Below, one piece after another: positions 1-13,200 of a DNA stretch of 64,000 nucleotides (positions within the stretch are counted from its first letter, which is position 1; each line of letters opens with the position of its first letter). A program made the position numbers and the translations under genes. The DNA comes from Strigops habroptila (lineage: Eukaryota > Chordata > Aves > Psittaciformes > Psittacidae). The DNA is taken from contig NC_044290.2 of assembly GCF_004027225.2 (NCBI RefSeq), positions 3,364,906-3,428,905 on the forward strand. Direction: 5' to 3'. Under the pieces are notes generated by a model, which was given only the letters and a program-made list of their open reading frames with translations, was not told where the DNA came from and did not search any database.

Positions 1-754
1 GGGCATTTGTCAGCGCATTTTGCACTGTGGGAACCCTCCATTCCTTGGGGAAATAATTAGGGAGCTGCAGTTTGAAAAATGCCTGTAAAATTGCTGTAAC
101 AGTGAATGAGGGGGCTTAGGAACTTGATGCCGCAGTCTTCAGGCCTGGTATTATTTAGCAGCGCAAAGTACTTGTAAATTGTGGTTAATGGCTTGGAGTT
201 GTGGATTCTGAGAATTGCTTTGGCATTAAAGGGAATCTGTCCTAAATGAAACAAGGAAAAAGGTAGTTTGGATGATCTAATGGGGTAGCATGCCAGCTGA
301 CTGGCTTCCTTGCTTTGTGTTCAGGTGGGAAACTTCAGCGATGACCATTTTCTATCCTGGATTTCTCATGGGTTTTACTTCATGATAATTGGGTTTGGGG
401 ACTATATATCAGTAAATTTGAAAACAAAACCATCATGGGGCTGTTGGAACCTGACAGCTTTAACTAGTGACAGCAGAGGGATGGTGGGAGGGAGCAATGA
501 GAAGCTATCCTTTTGTGTTAAAAATGAATTCTTATTTAAACTGTTTTAATTCTTAATTATATCTGTTTGGGTTCTCTTAAATCAACATTTCTGTCATGGT
601 AAGATTGATAAAGTTAAATATCTACATCTGGAGGGTTATGTGCATTTTGGGTTACTTGTTGGGGAATTAAACTTTTCATTCTGACATTATTTACATTCTC
701 AAAACTTGTATATAGATGCTTTTTGGAATGGATGCAGGTCAATCTGTGTAACAG

Positions 755-810
755 TTGCAAAACTACATTGCAAAACTACATTGCAACTACATTGAAAACT
801 ACATTGCAAA
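755..810 (+). repeat. short tandem repeat, unit TTGCAAAACTACA
   Basis: A 13-bp unit occurs about four times with small deletions in the later copies (one 11-bp and one 12-bp copy). It lies in the SEC14L1 upstream intron. Confidence 0.85.
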
Positions 811-3800
811 CCTCTTAACATTTCAGCCTCTCTGTGCTTGATAACTTTCTGCCTTGCCTACTGCTGCTGTAATATTATATCATCCTGCTTTGATAATAAT
901 AGATGTCATTTTGTGGAAATGAACATTTCTCTGGTGATGGCCAGGATGGGGATGTGTCATTTCTGTTTGTTTATGCCACAACAGAAGGGGAGCAGGTAGC
1001 TGCCTGATGAGAGTACTTCCTTTCTTGAGTGCATTGTGTCTCTTCATTTAGTGTAAAATGTGAATGCCATAGACATTAAGTGCAGCTCAGGAACATCAGC
1101 CAGCAGAATCCTTTCCAGAGAACATTTTTTTTCTGGCTGTTTCATTCAGTGTGTAAATTATACTATTTAATTTGCAAAACTCTCTCTTTGCTGTGCAGTT
1201 TATTGGCCTGTGGATAAATTCTTCATTACTGAATCCATGGCTCTATGAAATTACTTATTTCTATTGAAGTGTTTCATGATCTGCATGGTGCAGCCACTGA
1301 TGTTGTAATAAACAGGATTTAAACCAATTTCACTTGAACTTGTTTGTTCTGTGACCAGACTGATTCTTGCTTTTTTTTGCCTTTCTTTGCTGTAAAGGAG
1401 GGCAAAGCACAAAGAATTGATTGTCTATATTCTATTATTTTAATTGCTTTTAAGAAAACAAAGAAGTCTTGACTGTTCATTTTTAATGGGCTTATCTTTT
1501 GAAGCGAAGTGGTATCTTTCTGTATCGGGGTGCAGGAGTTGACCACCTTAGCATGCCAGGGATGCATCCAGCAGTGGTATTATCTGGTTATTAATGTCTT
1601 AATGATGTATTGGGATGTGGGGAAAAGAATTGTGTTCTGTCTCTTGATGAGAACCTCAGTATTGAATTGCACCATGAGGCCTATGTAGCCAGTGTGCTAT
1701 GTATCTGGCAGTGGCCAAGAGCAGTGCCTGCGTCTAGGGAAGGAAGGAAGAATGAGACAAACATATGTTAACACTCTATGGGGATATTTCATCCTACAGT
1801 GATGTGTCTCGACAGCCCTTCTGCTCCAGACAGTGCCCGTTGTCTGTAATAGCACTGTGTGTGCTTGCTTTCTTGTGCCTGCCCAGTTCCTTTCTGGAGC
1901 TGAGTGAACTCTATCGTGACACCCTGCAGCAGGAGTTTGTGCTTCATGACACTCTGTCAAGAGATGTGTGCTTTACCTAGAGCCTGGCTCCTGCTTGCTC
2001 AGCTTCACACCGCCTGCTCCTTGTGTTGGAAGAGGCACTAAACCCCTACTCGCATTCTTCTTGCTGCTTGCCCTGTTAGATCTGTAGATATCTCCCTCAG
2101 TTTTTAAATTATTCTTTTTCATGGTGATGAGTCTTACTCTGTTTAATAATTTATGATTCCATATGAAGCACCACTGTGGTTCTGTAATGTTCATCTTCTA
2201 CCATTTCTAACCTTTTTTTAGGATCTCCTGATACATCGGACGTGTATTTAGGTTGTTTTTTTATTTAATGTTATATTTAACTTTCTAGCTTGAGGTAGAT
2301 TGTCTGCAGGCCCCAGGCCCTATCGTGCTGTATTTTGATGACATTCCATTGACGTTAGTGAATGGTCAAGATTTAATTGAGGTACTAATAAATTTAAATT
2401 GGTTTGCTTAATAGAGTACAGCAGCTTTCTACCTGGAAGCTGGTATTTTCCTGGTCTAAAAGCCAGAGACCTTTACAGTTGAGCCATGCTGCTTATCTTG
2501 AATTAGGCCCTTTTGGCAAAGCTTTTCTTTACTGATTATGCACTTGGTAGAGTGAAATCACTCTTGCAGTGCTTAAGAGACCAATTGCGTCTGGGCCAGG
2601 TGAGAAGCTGGTGGGTGCAGTCTGAGGCAATGAAGTCAAACCTGTTTCACTGAACCTTTGTGGGGGGTGAGCTGGATGGAGATCAGGAGACTTTCTTCTT
2701 TGTGGTTGTACAGGTCCTTAACCTTTCAGGCAATGGTTTAATGAGGAATCCTGAGCCTGTTCCGTAGCAATGCTTTAGTCATCCTTTCCTCCCCCACTCA
2801 TGAGTTAGGTTTTGTCTACACAGTAATAATTGTATTTAAAATACCCTAACATATTCCAGATGTTAAATGTGTTTTAGCAGACCTTATTGTAAGTGGCTGT
2901 GATTCTAAGACCAAAAATGTGATGAATACCAGTTGTAGGACTCATAAAAGTGAGACTTTAGCACGGTACAGTGGAGCAGTAAGGAATATTTTGACTGTTC
3001 CAAAAATAGATCCTCAGTGGATGTAGTAGGATTGCAGCTGAATTTTAAAGTAAAACTGGCTGCAGAGAAACCAGACACACAATTTTGTTAACTGGAAAGG
3101 AACGGGGAAGCTAAATACCAAATTCTGCTTTCAGTGTGACAGCATCCTGTGCATTCGTGAGATGCCTGTTTAGCAATGCAGAACGCAGTTGGCACTGTTC
3201 AGCTGCTGTCAGACAAGTAATAGTTATTTACAAGCCATGGTAAGACAAGCTTAATGGTTTACAGTCATTTTGATCTGTGTATCTTGAGAATTTCAAAGAA
3301 AGAGCTGTTCCCGTGTTGTGTAAAGGTTTATGTATTGCCATTGTTGCAGAGAAATAGGAAGTGTTTGAGAATAGCTCACATTCCCCAGTAATCACGTGTT
3401 GGTCTCCAAGCATTTAAGCTTTCACTGGCCTGCTGCCAGCCTTTCCTGCGATGCTCTTTTGGAGGTCAGCCTCTTCACCGTAGTACTTTAACCTTGAGCC
3501 AAGGCAGTCATGTCCTGTGCAATTGGGGTCAGAAGCCAAGTTCTTTATTCTAGAAACTACTGAAGTTGGCTCTAATTGCAGGGCACATTTGTCAAAGAAA
3601 CTGTTGTGCTCGGAGCTACGTGGCTTCTGGGCCAGAACTGATTTCCATCTGTCTGCCTTGGAATGCAGGCAGAGCAAACACTCATTTTCTCTGCAGAACA
3701 GTTTTGCACATGCATTTAACATAAACAAGTTAAAGTGAAATCGCAAGTCAGTCTGATATTGCTGTTGCCCCCACTAGCTCAGCTAAGGTCTGTGTATACT

Positions 3801-6043
3801 GAAAAGCAACTTACAGCAGCGTGGCTGTGAAGTCTGTCCTTGTTCCACCTTCAACCTAGACCAGAACAATATCAGTTGGTTTGAGTTTTTTTTTTCCTAA
3901 CCAGCAATTTGATCTTCATCTCCCAGTCACAAGCCAGCCTAACCTGAGCGATCCGACTTCCCAAGCTTACTCCAAAGGAAAGGAAGATTAAAAGGATTTT
4001 ATTTACATTGAGCATGTTTGGGGTTTCTGTCCTTAATCTTTATTTTTCTTAAGGAAGCAGTGGTACTTGCCCAACTTCTCTGTTCTAGCTTCTCATTTTA
4101 GAGACTCATGTCTCAAGATTGTGCAGAGGCTGCAATTGAAGTTACTTCACTGTAGTGGTGTGGCATTGTGTCGTGGGCTCTTTGGGCTCTCTGGCCTTCT
4201 TGAAGGGAGGCAAAGAATTAATGATCCCTTTTGAGTGTCTGGAAGGCAAGCAAGTGGAACTCAAACTCTTCCACTGGCAAGCCACTTTCTCCTCAGATCC
4301 CACCCTGGCCATACATTTGTTCTCTGAAGATGGACATTCGGGTTCCCAGACATGAATCAAGTGTTACATAGTCCCAGCTGTGCAGGTTTATTTGAGCAAA
4401 CCACAAATGACTTGTATCTGTTTGCAAGAAACCACTCTCCCAATTAAAGTACCATTGAGGCATGCCTGTGGTTATTAAAGATCATTTTTTTCACAGATAA
4501 AAGATGGTATATGAGCCCTTGTCTTCAGGTTAGATTCTTTATCCCTGAACTGTTCTTCCTGCTGAATCAGTGTAGCTTTTGTCCCCAAAAGTTTGAGTAA
4601 AGTTGCATTAAATCATTGAAGAGTTTGCTTTTTATCTGGAAGATTGTGTCTCTGCATGCAGCAAAATGGTTCTTAGGTGGTTAAAAGCCAGTCCTCTTCC
4701 AGTTTCATGCACCTCTGTGCAACAATCGGGGCACTCTGATTTTGCTGGAAAAGCTTCTCTGTGACCACTTCTCAGAAATACAAATGCCCAGATTTTGAAT
4801 AGTATCCATGCAGGAATGGTGCACTGAGGGGGATAAAGATCTGTATAGACAGAGCCTGTGTGGGTGGCTTGACTGGTCATATATCCCTCAGGAGAATAGA
4901 GATTTCTGTTCTGGCTGAGGAAAACAGAGGCTCTTTGCTTGGTCTGCTGGGGCGGTTACCACTATTGCTTCACTCTACAGTGAATTACCAGTAAAATTCC
5001 ACTTACCTGGGTGATTGCTTTGTGGCCTCTTTTGAATCTCCTGCTTCATTTATACAGTCAGAATAATTTTAATGAAATATTAAAATATTATTCAGGCTTG
5101 AAAACACTGGATGCCAACTCTGTAGCTGACACATTTATGCTACAATAGAGAGGAAGTTTGCTTCAGGCCTTCCTGTCCCCCAATAACTCCGTGCTTCTGC
5201 TTTTTGCCTTTTCTTCTATCCCCTATCTTGCTTTGGGTTTTGGGCAGGCTTAGGTAAATATGCTGTGCTTATTTTTGTAGTATAACTCAACTTTGTCAAG
5301 AATGCTTTATTAATATATATTATCAAGTATTTCCTTGGATAAGCTTCGAGTTTTACTGCTATTTAGTTGTAGGTGCTGTGTAAATGGAGCATCTTTTCAA
5401 TCAGCTGCCTTTGAAATGCTTTTGGTTTCTGGTTTGTATGCTGGTAGAAAGATGAGCACTTGCTTGGTTCACATCTACTCCACAGAGAATGTAAACTCTG
5501 AAATATGTGTAAACTCTTAAATTACTACCAAAAAAAGGATTTTTTTTTTTTCCTGATATTGCTACTATCTTCTCAAGTTTGGGTTTGATGTCTTCTGTAA
5601 CTTTCAATAGCAGAAGATAGTTCTAAGTGAAACTGTTAAGGGAAGTGATGCTACTATGCATATTCCTATCCAGTCAATGCATACTTAGCATGAATTTCTC
5701 CAAAACATTCTCTGCAGGAGCTTCCTAGAGGCATACTTGTTGCAAACGGTATCCTGTGATTGGCAGTCAAGAGAATATCCCAAAGGGCATGTGATTGGGG
5801 TGGTGTTTTGTGCAGTAAGCATATTTGGATTTCAGTAGGACTCTTGATGTTATCCCTGTGTGGTGGCCTCAAAGGAAAGAAGTTGAAGCACAAGCAAGAC
5901 AAACCCATTTTGAAGATGGGTAGAACATGGTGTAGGTCCTATGATGAGACTGCTTGAAGACCTGTCCAGTTTCAGTGACAGCTTTTCCAAACAACCTGGA
6001 TGATACAACAAACAGGGTGCTTGCTGAGTTTTCAGTGGTGGAC

Positions 6044-6118
6044 TTGGCAGTGCTGGGTTAATGGTTCGACTTGATAGTCTTCAAGGTCTTTTCCAACCTA
6101 AACAGTTCTATGGTTCTG
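6044..6118 (+). mobile_element. CR1 3' tail fragment
   Basis: The end of a CR1 LINE is visible: a GGACTTGATGATCT-like segment, then TCTTTTCCAACCTAAAC and GTTCTATGGTTCTGTG. The 5' border is unclear and could reach back to about 5976. Confidence 0.8.
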
Positions 6119-6867
6119 TGTTTGTGAGTGCTTTGCACCTCACAGGAACTCAAAGCTAGTTTACATGAACTAGCCTCCAGGGTGGCTGTTAGAGCTGTTT
6201 AAAATGCCAAGCTCTGCATTTGGTCTAAATTTGGAATATACTTAAAGAAAGATGATTGTGATCAGCGCTGTAACCATGGAAATGCTGCCTGAATTAGAGA
6301 GATGAGCAGAAATGGCAGTATTTGTGTGTTAGTGCAGCTACATTCACTTAGAAGTGCTTTTTAGCAGTGTTAACACATGAAAGGTCCTGTTGTCAGAAAT
6401 CCAGGGTGGTGTGTGAGGTGTCATATAAGCAGCACTCTAACTGCTAACTATCAAGCATGCAGTTCCATTTCAGTGCTATTTCATGATTTTTGTGACTGGT
6501 GGTGTGTATGAACTGTTGTTATGCCTGAAATTTAACATGAAGCTGTTTCTTTTATGCTGCACAAGACTTCAAAGAGATTAAATAGGTCTGAAGTAGCCTG
6601 GACTGTGTCTGCAGAGCTGTGTAAGTGTTGATACTTCCTGTTATGCGCAAGAGAACATTGTTCCCTGTCAAAAGCCACAGGTTCTCTATTCTGAGAGGTT
6701 GGTTTGATTCCCTTGTGTACATCCAGTATGTGTTTTGGGTGACTAGTGCCTTTTGTAGTGATCCAGAAGCAAACCAAAAATTGTCTCCAGTTTATTCTGG
6801 TCATAGCTAGAGTAACTTATTTGAGCTAAAGCACAAGAATAGTGAGGCCGGGGAGACCTTGAAGATG

Positions 6868-7290
6868 CTCCATAGGAGCACCTCTCCTATGGAAACAGGC
6901 TGAGAGAGCTGGACTTGTTCAGCCTGGAGAAGAGAAGGCTCTGGGGAGGCCTTAGAGCAGCTCCAGTGCCTAAAGGGGCCCACAGAAAACCTGGAGAGGA
7001 ACTTTGGACAAAGGGCCTGTAGGGACAGGCCAAGGGGAATGGCTTTAACCTGCCAGAGGGGAGATTGAGATGAGCTCTGAGGCAGCAGCTCTTCCCTGTG
7101 AGGGTGCTGAGGCGCTGGCACAGGGTGCCCAGAGAAGCTGTGGCTGCCCCATCCCTGGCAGTGTTCAAGGCCAGGTTGGACACAGGGGCTTGGAGCAACC
7201 TGCTCTAGTGGAAGGTGTCCCTGCCCATGGCAGGGGGTTGGAACCGGATGAGCTTTAAGGTCCGTTCCAGACCAGCCTGGGGTTCTATGA
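6868..7290 (+). mobile_element. CR1 LINE, 5'-truncated copy
   Basis: About 420 bp of the CR1 3' region: the segments GAGAAGAGAAGGCTC, GGTGCCCAGAGAAGCTGTGG and TTGGAGCAACCTGCTCTAGT occur in the usual order, ending at a GGTTCTATGA tail. No reverse transcriptase sequence is included; it is a dead copy. It shares its layout with 34990-35571 and 51413-51655, so the three probably belong to one subfamily. Confidence 0.93.
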
Positions 7291-10200
7291 ATAGCTTCTG
7301 TGCCATTTTCTGATTCCATTGAGATTTTTATTTTATTGCATCAAAGCTCTTCCTACAAGGTTATGAAGTAGCTATTGAATTAAGCTTAGTCTTTGTACTG
7401 GGTTGTTTTGTAATGGTTGTGGGCAACATCCTCGTGGCTTTCAGACACTTTCTGTTTCAGGAATTTGCTGAATGGATGTGAAGGTCAGATGCTTTCTCAC
7501 CGCGTTTCTAGGATTTGAGCAGCAAATTGCTGTGTCTGCTCGGCATGCGGTAGGCCTATTGACCTATTTGGTAGGACAGATATTCTGTGTTTATTACGTG
7601 GTGACATCCACAAGATTACTTTAACAGGTTTTCATTAGCTCTGTTCATACCACAGAGGAGTAAGTTATATTTGAAATGTGCAAGAAACATAACTGGATAC
7701 ATACTTCAAAGTACTACAGGCTTCTAATACAGCTTACCATAAAACTGGATGGAACAGTGTTGTTCTCTTCTTCACACAAAGTACTGAAGCCTAAGGCTTT
7801 ATGTAGTTAAGCTAAGGGGTGAATTTAAATGTGTTGGAATAAATCTCTCTTCTCATTCTCCTTTCTGTCTCTGTGTTTGCAAGGTGCATGTGGATCATTC
7901 ATAGCAGTGTAGGGTCTGAAATCCTTTTTAATGTAACCTGATTAAATCAAGAGGACCCCTTCAAACAGGTATGAGTATCAAAAGAAGACAAGGAGGAGTA
8001 AGGAATATGCTCTTCTCTACACCTAATAAAACCTTCCATTCAGAGCTCTTGGGTGACAGAGGAGCTGTCAGTGCAAGAATTTAATGGCTTTGGTGAATGC
8101 CAGAGAAAAAGTGTTTTCTTGTCCACCTCTGCTTTTTTGTTTCATTTCCTTTAAGTCCTGGTTTCCTAGAGAATTTCTCAAGAATTTTCAATTCCATTCC
8201 ACAAAAGGAAAGGCGAGCCGGGAAAGCTTCATTTACTGGCTCAAGTAGCTTTCAAATGCTTTGCTAGAGACAAGGCTACTGTGAACAGCAACTCATCGTC
8301 GCACTTAATACAAGATGAAGTGAAGCCCTGGTCATGTTAATGATGTGGTTTCCGTAGTGACCTTCAGGGTGTGTAGGGTTGTATGGGCTGTGTAGAACAC
8401 AGGCTCGTTCCCACCCATGGGTGTTTGAAGCACTTTGAGACCTGTGCAGGATCCAGTGATGTTCATATGGTCATGACTGTTTCACCTTAGTCTCTGTTGA
8501 ATCTGTTGGGCTCTTGATCATCTGAGTATGATACATAGACCTGGGCTGTAAATTTGAGCACAGCTTCAGTGCAATATCATAAGTACAGCATTATAAGCAT
8601 CTGAATATCAGGCTGCAGTAAGTTCTTGAGCCACTGTCTCAGATACTCAGATACTAAAAGCTTTGCTCACCACACTGGTGACCATGTGAGATTGTTTTTC
8701 AAGCTTGCTTTTCTCACTGTTGGAGAAATCAATTAGCGTTCAGTTAGAATTCATGACCAGAAGTTGTGCAGAGCAGATTCTTGTTAGTACTTGTCTTGTA
8801 ATTACTGTAATAATGTGTATTTGTGTGGTCTATACTGAAAAAAAAACCCCACCAAACAATGAGAGCTTCAAACCCAAAGCAGCCATTGTAGTTCAAGGAT
8901 TTTATGCATAATTATATAAAACTTTAACAGCACCCTTTATGAAAATTGGAGACTAAATCCATCCTTATGAAACTTTAAAGCTGGGATGTATCCCTGCAAA
9001 GTAGAAGCAGTTGGGCCATTTGAGGCAATTACTTGGGAATGCTTTGCTTTGGTGAGCTGTGTGTGAACCGTGCAGGCACTGCTCCTTCCCAGTGCTTCCA
9101 CTCTTCATACACCGGTGATGGTTTCATCAGTGAGGCCTGGGTCAGTAGCACTTTACACTTATGTAGTTAACAAGAACTTTTGAGCCTCTAAAATGCAGCA
9201 GAATGTCTTACTGATACTGACTTGTCCTGTTGATTTTTGTGTGTAACTTACAGAAGGCTTATTTATTTTATCTTGGGTATACTTAATAGTCATTGTTAAT
9301 ACCCATGAGGCCAAACTTCATCTTGTATCCAGGAACAGAGGGTGAAGAAAGTATATCCCATTCCTGAGTGACTTGTGCCACGAGAGGGTAAAATGCTTTT
9401 GGGCTCTACCAGAAGGAGGATAAAAGAGAGACGTAGTAAAATAGGATCAAAGTGCAGTTGGCAGTGTAGTAAAGTGTGATGGGGAGAAAGGAGAGCAGTG
9501 TTTTGCTTGTAGTTTAGGGTAAGGGGCTACTCACGTTTGCCAGGTGAATGGCAGTTCTCATTGTAGGAGATTCATTGGAATACATTCCACCGCAGGATGC
9601 AGCTGTCCTGCAGAGCCATCTGCACGGCTGGCACATCCCATATTCTGCCAGGTCTCTGCTATTCATACCCTTCTCAAGTACAGCTCACTTTTTACAGGCT
9701 GGATTTTCCTTTTGAGTGAAATTCTGCTCTTCATAGAGTGGAAGAGTTTTTCCTGTTCCGAAATTAACGTATTAAAATAGAAGTACATTCAAATATGTGG
9801 CACTGGGATTTAGTTTCTTAACAAAATGAGATGAAACCCAGAGCCTTCCTGGATGCTTGCTGCCTGCTTCATTTGTCTTGATTCTTAAGAGCTTTGAAGT
9901 AGCTCTCATTCAAGTGAAGGAATGTAATTTCGAATTCAGACAAAGGGCTTCCACAAGTTATTTCCTCATGTACCTTCTCATTGCCTGGGTCCGATTCAGT
10001 GATAAGTTGTTATGCAAACATCGTGTATGTTGATCTTGCTCAGATAGCAGCTTAACCATTGGTGAATCTTGCTGGAAAAGCTTTGGAGGAGCATACTGTG
10101 TTCCAGTTCTAATTTCAACCTTTTAAATGATGTTTTAAAGTAGAAATTGTAATGGAAGGCTTAAACTCTTGGTTTTTCCCCTTTGAAAATAAGTCATAGT

Positions 10201-13200
10201 GTTCTCTACACTGTTAAGAAAAGGAGTAGCGCAAAGTCTCTTGCATCTGGTATCCACTTTTACAAATACCAGTTCTGAAGCGAGTTATCATCCCAGTTCT
10301 TCAAAAATCTATCTACTCTTATCTTGATGGCATAGACTGGGCCAGAACTTACAGACAAGTCAAAAATAAGGTTGGTTAAACTACCTCATATTCGTCAAGG
10401 ACCAGAAATGTGCGTATAGAAAATGTTTGAGTTTCAGGTGATACACAGCCCTCATTTACGGGTCTGAACCTGCCTCTTTCATGCTGGATGGGTTGTCTGT
10501 AGTCCCCATAAGCCTCACTTGTAGTCTTGTGTAACTAAAACCTTCTTGGTCCTTTCCAGAGAGAGAATTCTGAGTCACTGCCAAACAGCCTTTGTTTCCC
10601 AGCAATAAGACAATAACTTCTCTCTTTGTAAATGAAAACATTTAATGAAGGGAAAACATAGTGGAGGAAAAACCCAGTTAAGCTCACTCTGGAGGAGGGC
10701 TGCTGTGCAGAGCCATACTGACCAGAAAGGTTAACTGCCAAAGAGCAAAGTTTGAGTGTGCTGCTGGCATGGCAGGAGGGGTCTGGCTTGTAGCAGTGAA
10801 GGTGTCATTTTAGAGGACAGTTTGTCCTTTTTGTCCTTCCAGAACTGGCTTCACAGAGATGATCCTTTCCAAAAAGCTCAGTACCTGTTTATTGAAGATG
10901 GTTTTTCTCTTTCCCAAAGTGCAGTCCAGTTCAAATTCCCCCTTCCTGGTACCTGGGAGTGCTGCCTTGCCAAAAATCTATTTCTAGAGCTTTTTGAGGT
11001 ATATCCGCTCTAACCATCTGCTTTCTTCCACACACACCCCCCCGGGCTGATACCAGCACGTACACTAACATCCATGAGATACACTGACACTGAGGTACAC
11101 ACTTCTTTGTGGAAGTATAATGACTTTTAAACATACGTATGTATGAAATGGTAAAGAGCTGTGAACAGCAGTATATGGGGGATGAGAAGGTATTTGCTGC
11201 TTTGTGAGATATAATCCAAAATCGCTCCTTTCCAAATACAGCTGCCAAGAATTTGAAACCTCTGGCTTGGCCTCCTATGAGTTTTTCCTATTGATCTGCA
11301 GTGCTCTAATGCAGGGGGAGGAAGGGGCTATGGTGATAAGTAGGAATGATCAAGATGCTGGAATGCAGCCTGTCAAGCCAGGGCAGCATCCTGCTCTAGT
11401 GACCCTCTTTGTTTCTTGTGTGTTTAGGAATACTTCAGAAACTCCACGCACTCAAAGTGGATAGGAAAGGATGGTGAATGTTGGTATGCACTTGCAGATT
11501 AGTACTCGGACATGGCCAGGTAATGCAGGCAGACGTTAAAGGCTTTGTATAGCACACACAAAGTGCAGCAGACTAGATTTGGTTGCCAGGATGAATCTCT
11601 TCATGTGCTCTTTTGAGGTTCCTGTGGAGAATGTTGTGCTGCTCTTAGAAGGTTGCTGTCCCAGCAATTTTGAACATCAAAAAGAAATAAAACATCTTAA
11701 CTCTTGTTTCATGCCGTTAAGCTATTAAGAAAGCACTCAATGTGCTTCATTTTCTAGGTGGTGATTGAAATTCCTACTTATTTCACCAGGTTAGAAGTTC
11801 CGTTTGGAAGACTAACAGCACAGTGTAAGATTGCCTGCAAGTTCTGTCACATCTTTTTTTCTTCTTTTAAGTATAGAAGTTAGGTTTGAGTCAGCTAATG
11901 GAAATACTGAACAATCCCTACCCTTTGAGGCAGAAGACTGGGAATCCAGCGAGAGAAGCTGAGTAACTTACTTGCATAAATGACTGACTTTCCCCACCGA
12001 GGGCTGAGCACATGCCTGTTATTAAGGTATTTTATTAGCCCTAGGCATAGGTTGAGAAGCAAAAAGCCAAAACAGTCTCTTTGGTCCTCCTGAAAATTGG
12101 GTTGGGGTCATACCTAAATGCTGTTCTAAAGGTGGTATTTTGGAAGGATCCAATTATTGCTGATACTAGAATCCCAAAATTTAAGGGCAGCGGTGGCAAG
12201 TATAATTCCCTTGGGTAGGAGAAATGACTGCAATGGGTTTAAAATAGCCTTGCTTTTGAATTGCTTTCATGTCTTTAAACACAGCTGCAATACTAGCAAA
12301 GATAAAAGTCAAATAAATCCTGTTATTTTGATTCTACTCTGAACATGAGTTGCTAAGGGAAGCAGTTGGGAAAGAAGCTGTAATACAGGGCTATTTTGGT
12401 TGAAATTATGCTTGTCAGTGTTCTCACTGTTAGCACACATGAAGAAAGTGAAGGGTTTATATAATGAGTCCATTAAATTTGAAGTTCAAGCTGCTTCACC
12501 AGACTGTATTTTTCATGGTGCACAATGCCAGCTTCTCATATACCGGAGTACACAAATGTCCCAGAGCCTGGTGGGAAATTGCAGAAGTACATTATTAGGG
12601 AACAACAGAATGGCAGGCTTAAAATTCTTATTTTGAAAGGTCTGTACCATCACAGGATCATTAGGGTTTTCGTGTCAAGCCCTGCACCAGTTGTAGAGGT
12701 TTTGAGGATGTGCATGCCTGTGTTTTCACATGTTACAGATCAATCTCCACACACTGTATGGAGATTTTACCAGAAGAAAATGGCAAAATGAAGTAACGTC
12801 CTTGCAGCATCATCCTTGGATATATTTAGTGCTACAGCAGCAGTGCTGCTGTCTTGCATTGAATCCCTCAGGATTATTGCAGCTGCTTTGCTCTTAAGAA
12901 CTGTCTTTTGTATCTATACAGTAAAATTGAAATCCTGAGACAAAGATGTGTAAAATCTAATGATTTTTATTTGTAGAGACCTATCGTAGAGGAAAATGTG
13001 TGGTGTTTTATAATGTACTCTGCTGTATCAGATTGCTAAAGGAATATTGGATAATGCAGCTTTCCTGTCTGTGAAGCTGAACTTGAAACAAAATTTCTGG
13101 TCCAAAACACCTCAATAATGCAGCAAAATCCATTCAATTCTATTATTGGCAAAGAAAAAGCAGCATTTGATCTTTCTTTAATCTTCTCGTGCTCTTTAAT

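Noticed and set aside
1280-1300. ATGGTGCAG, as a possible first SEC14L1 coding exon
   Set aside because: The following codons do not give the expected N-terminus and no donor follows in frame.
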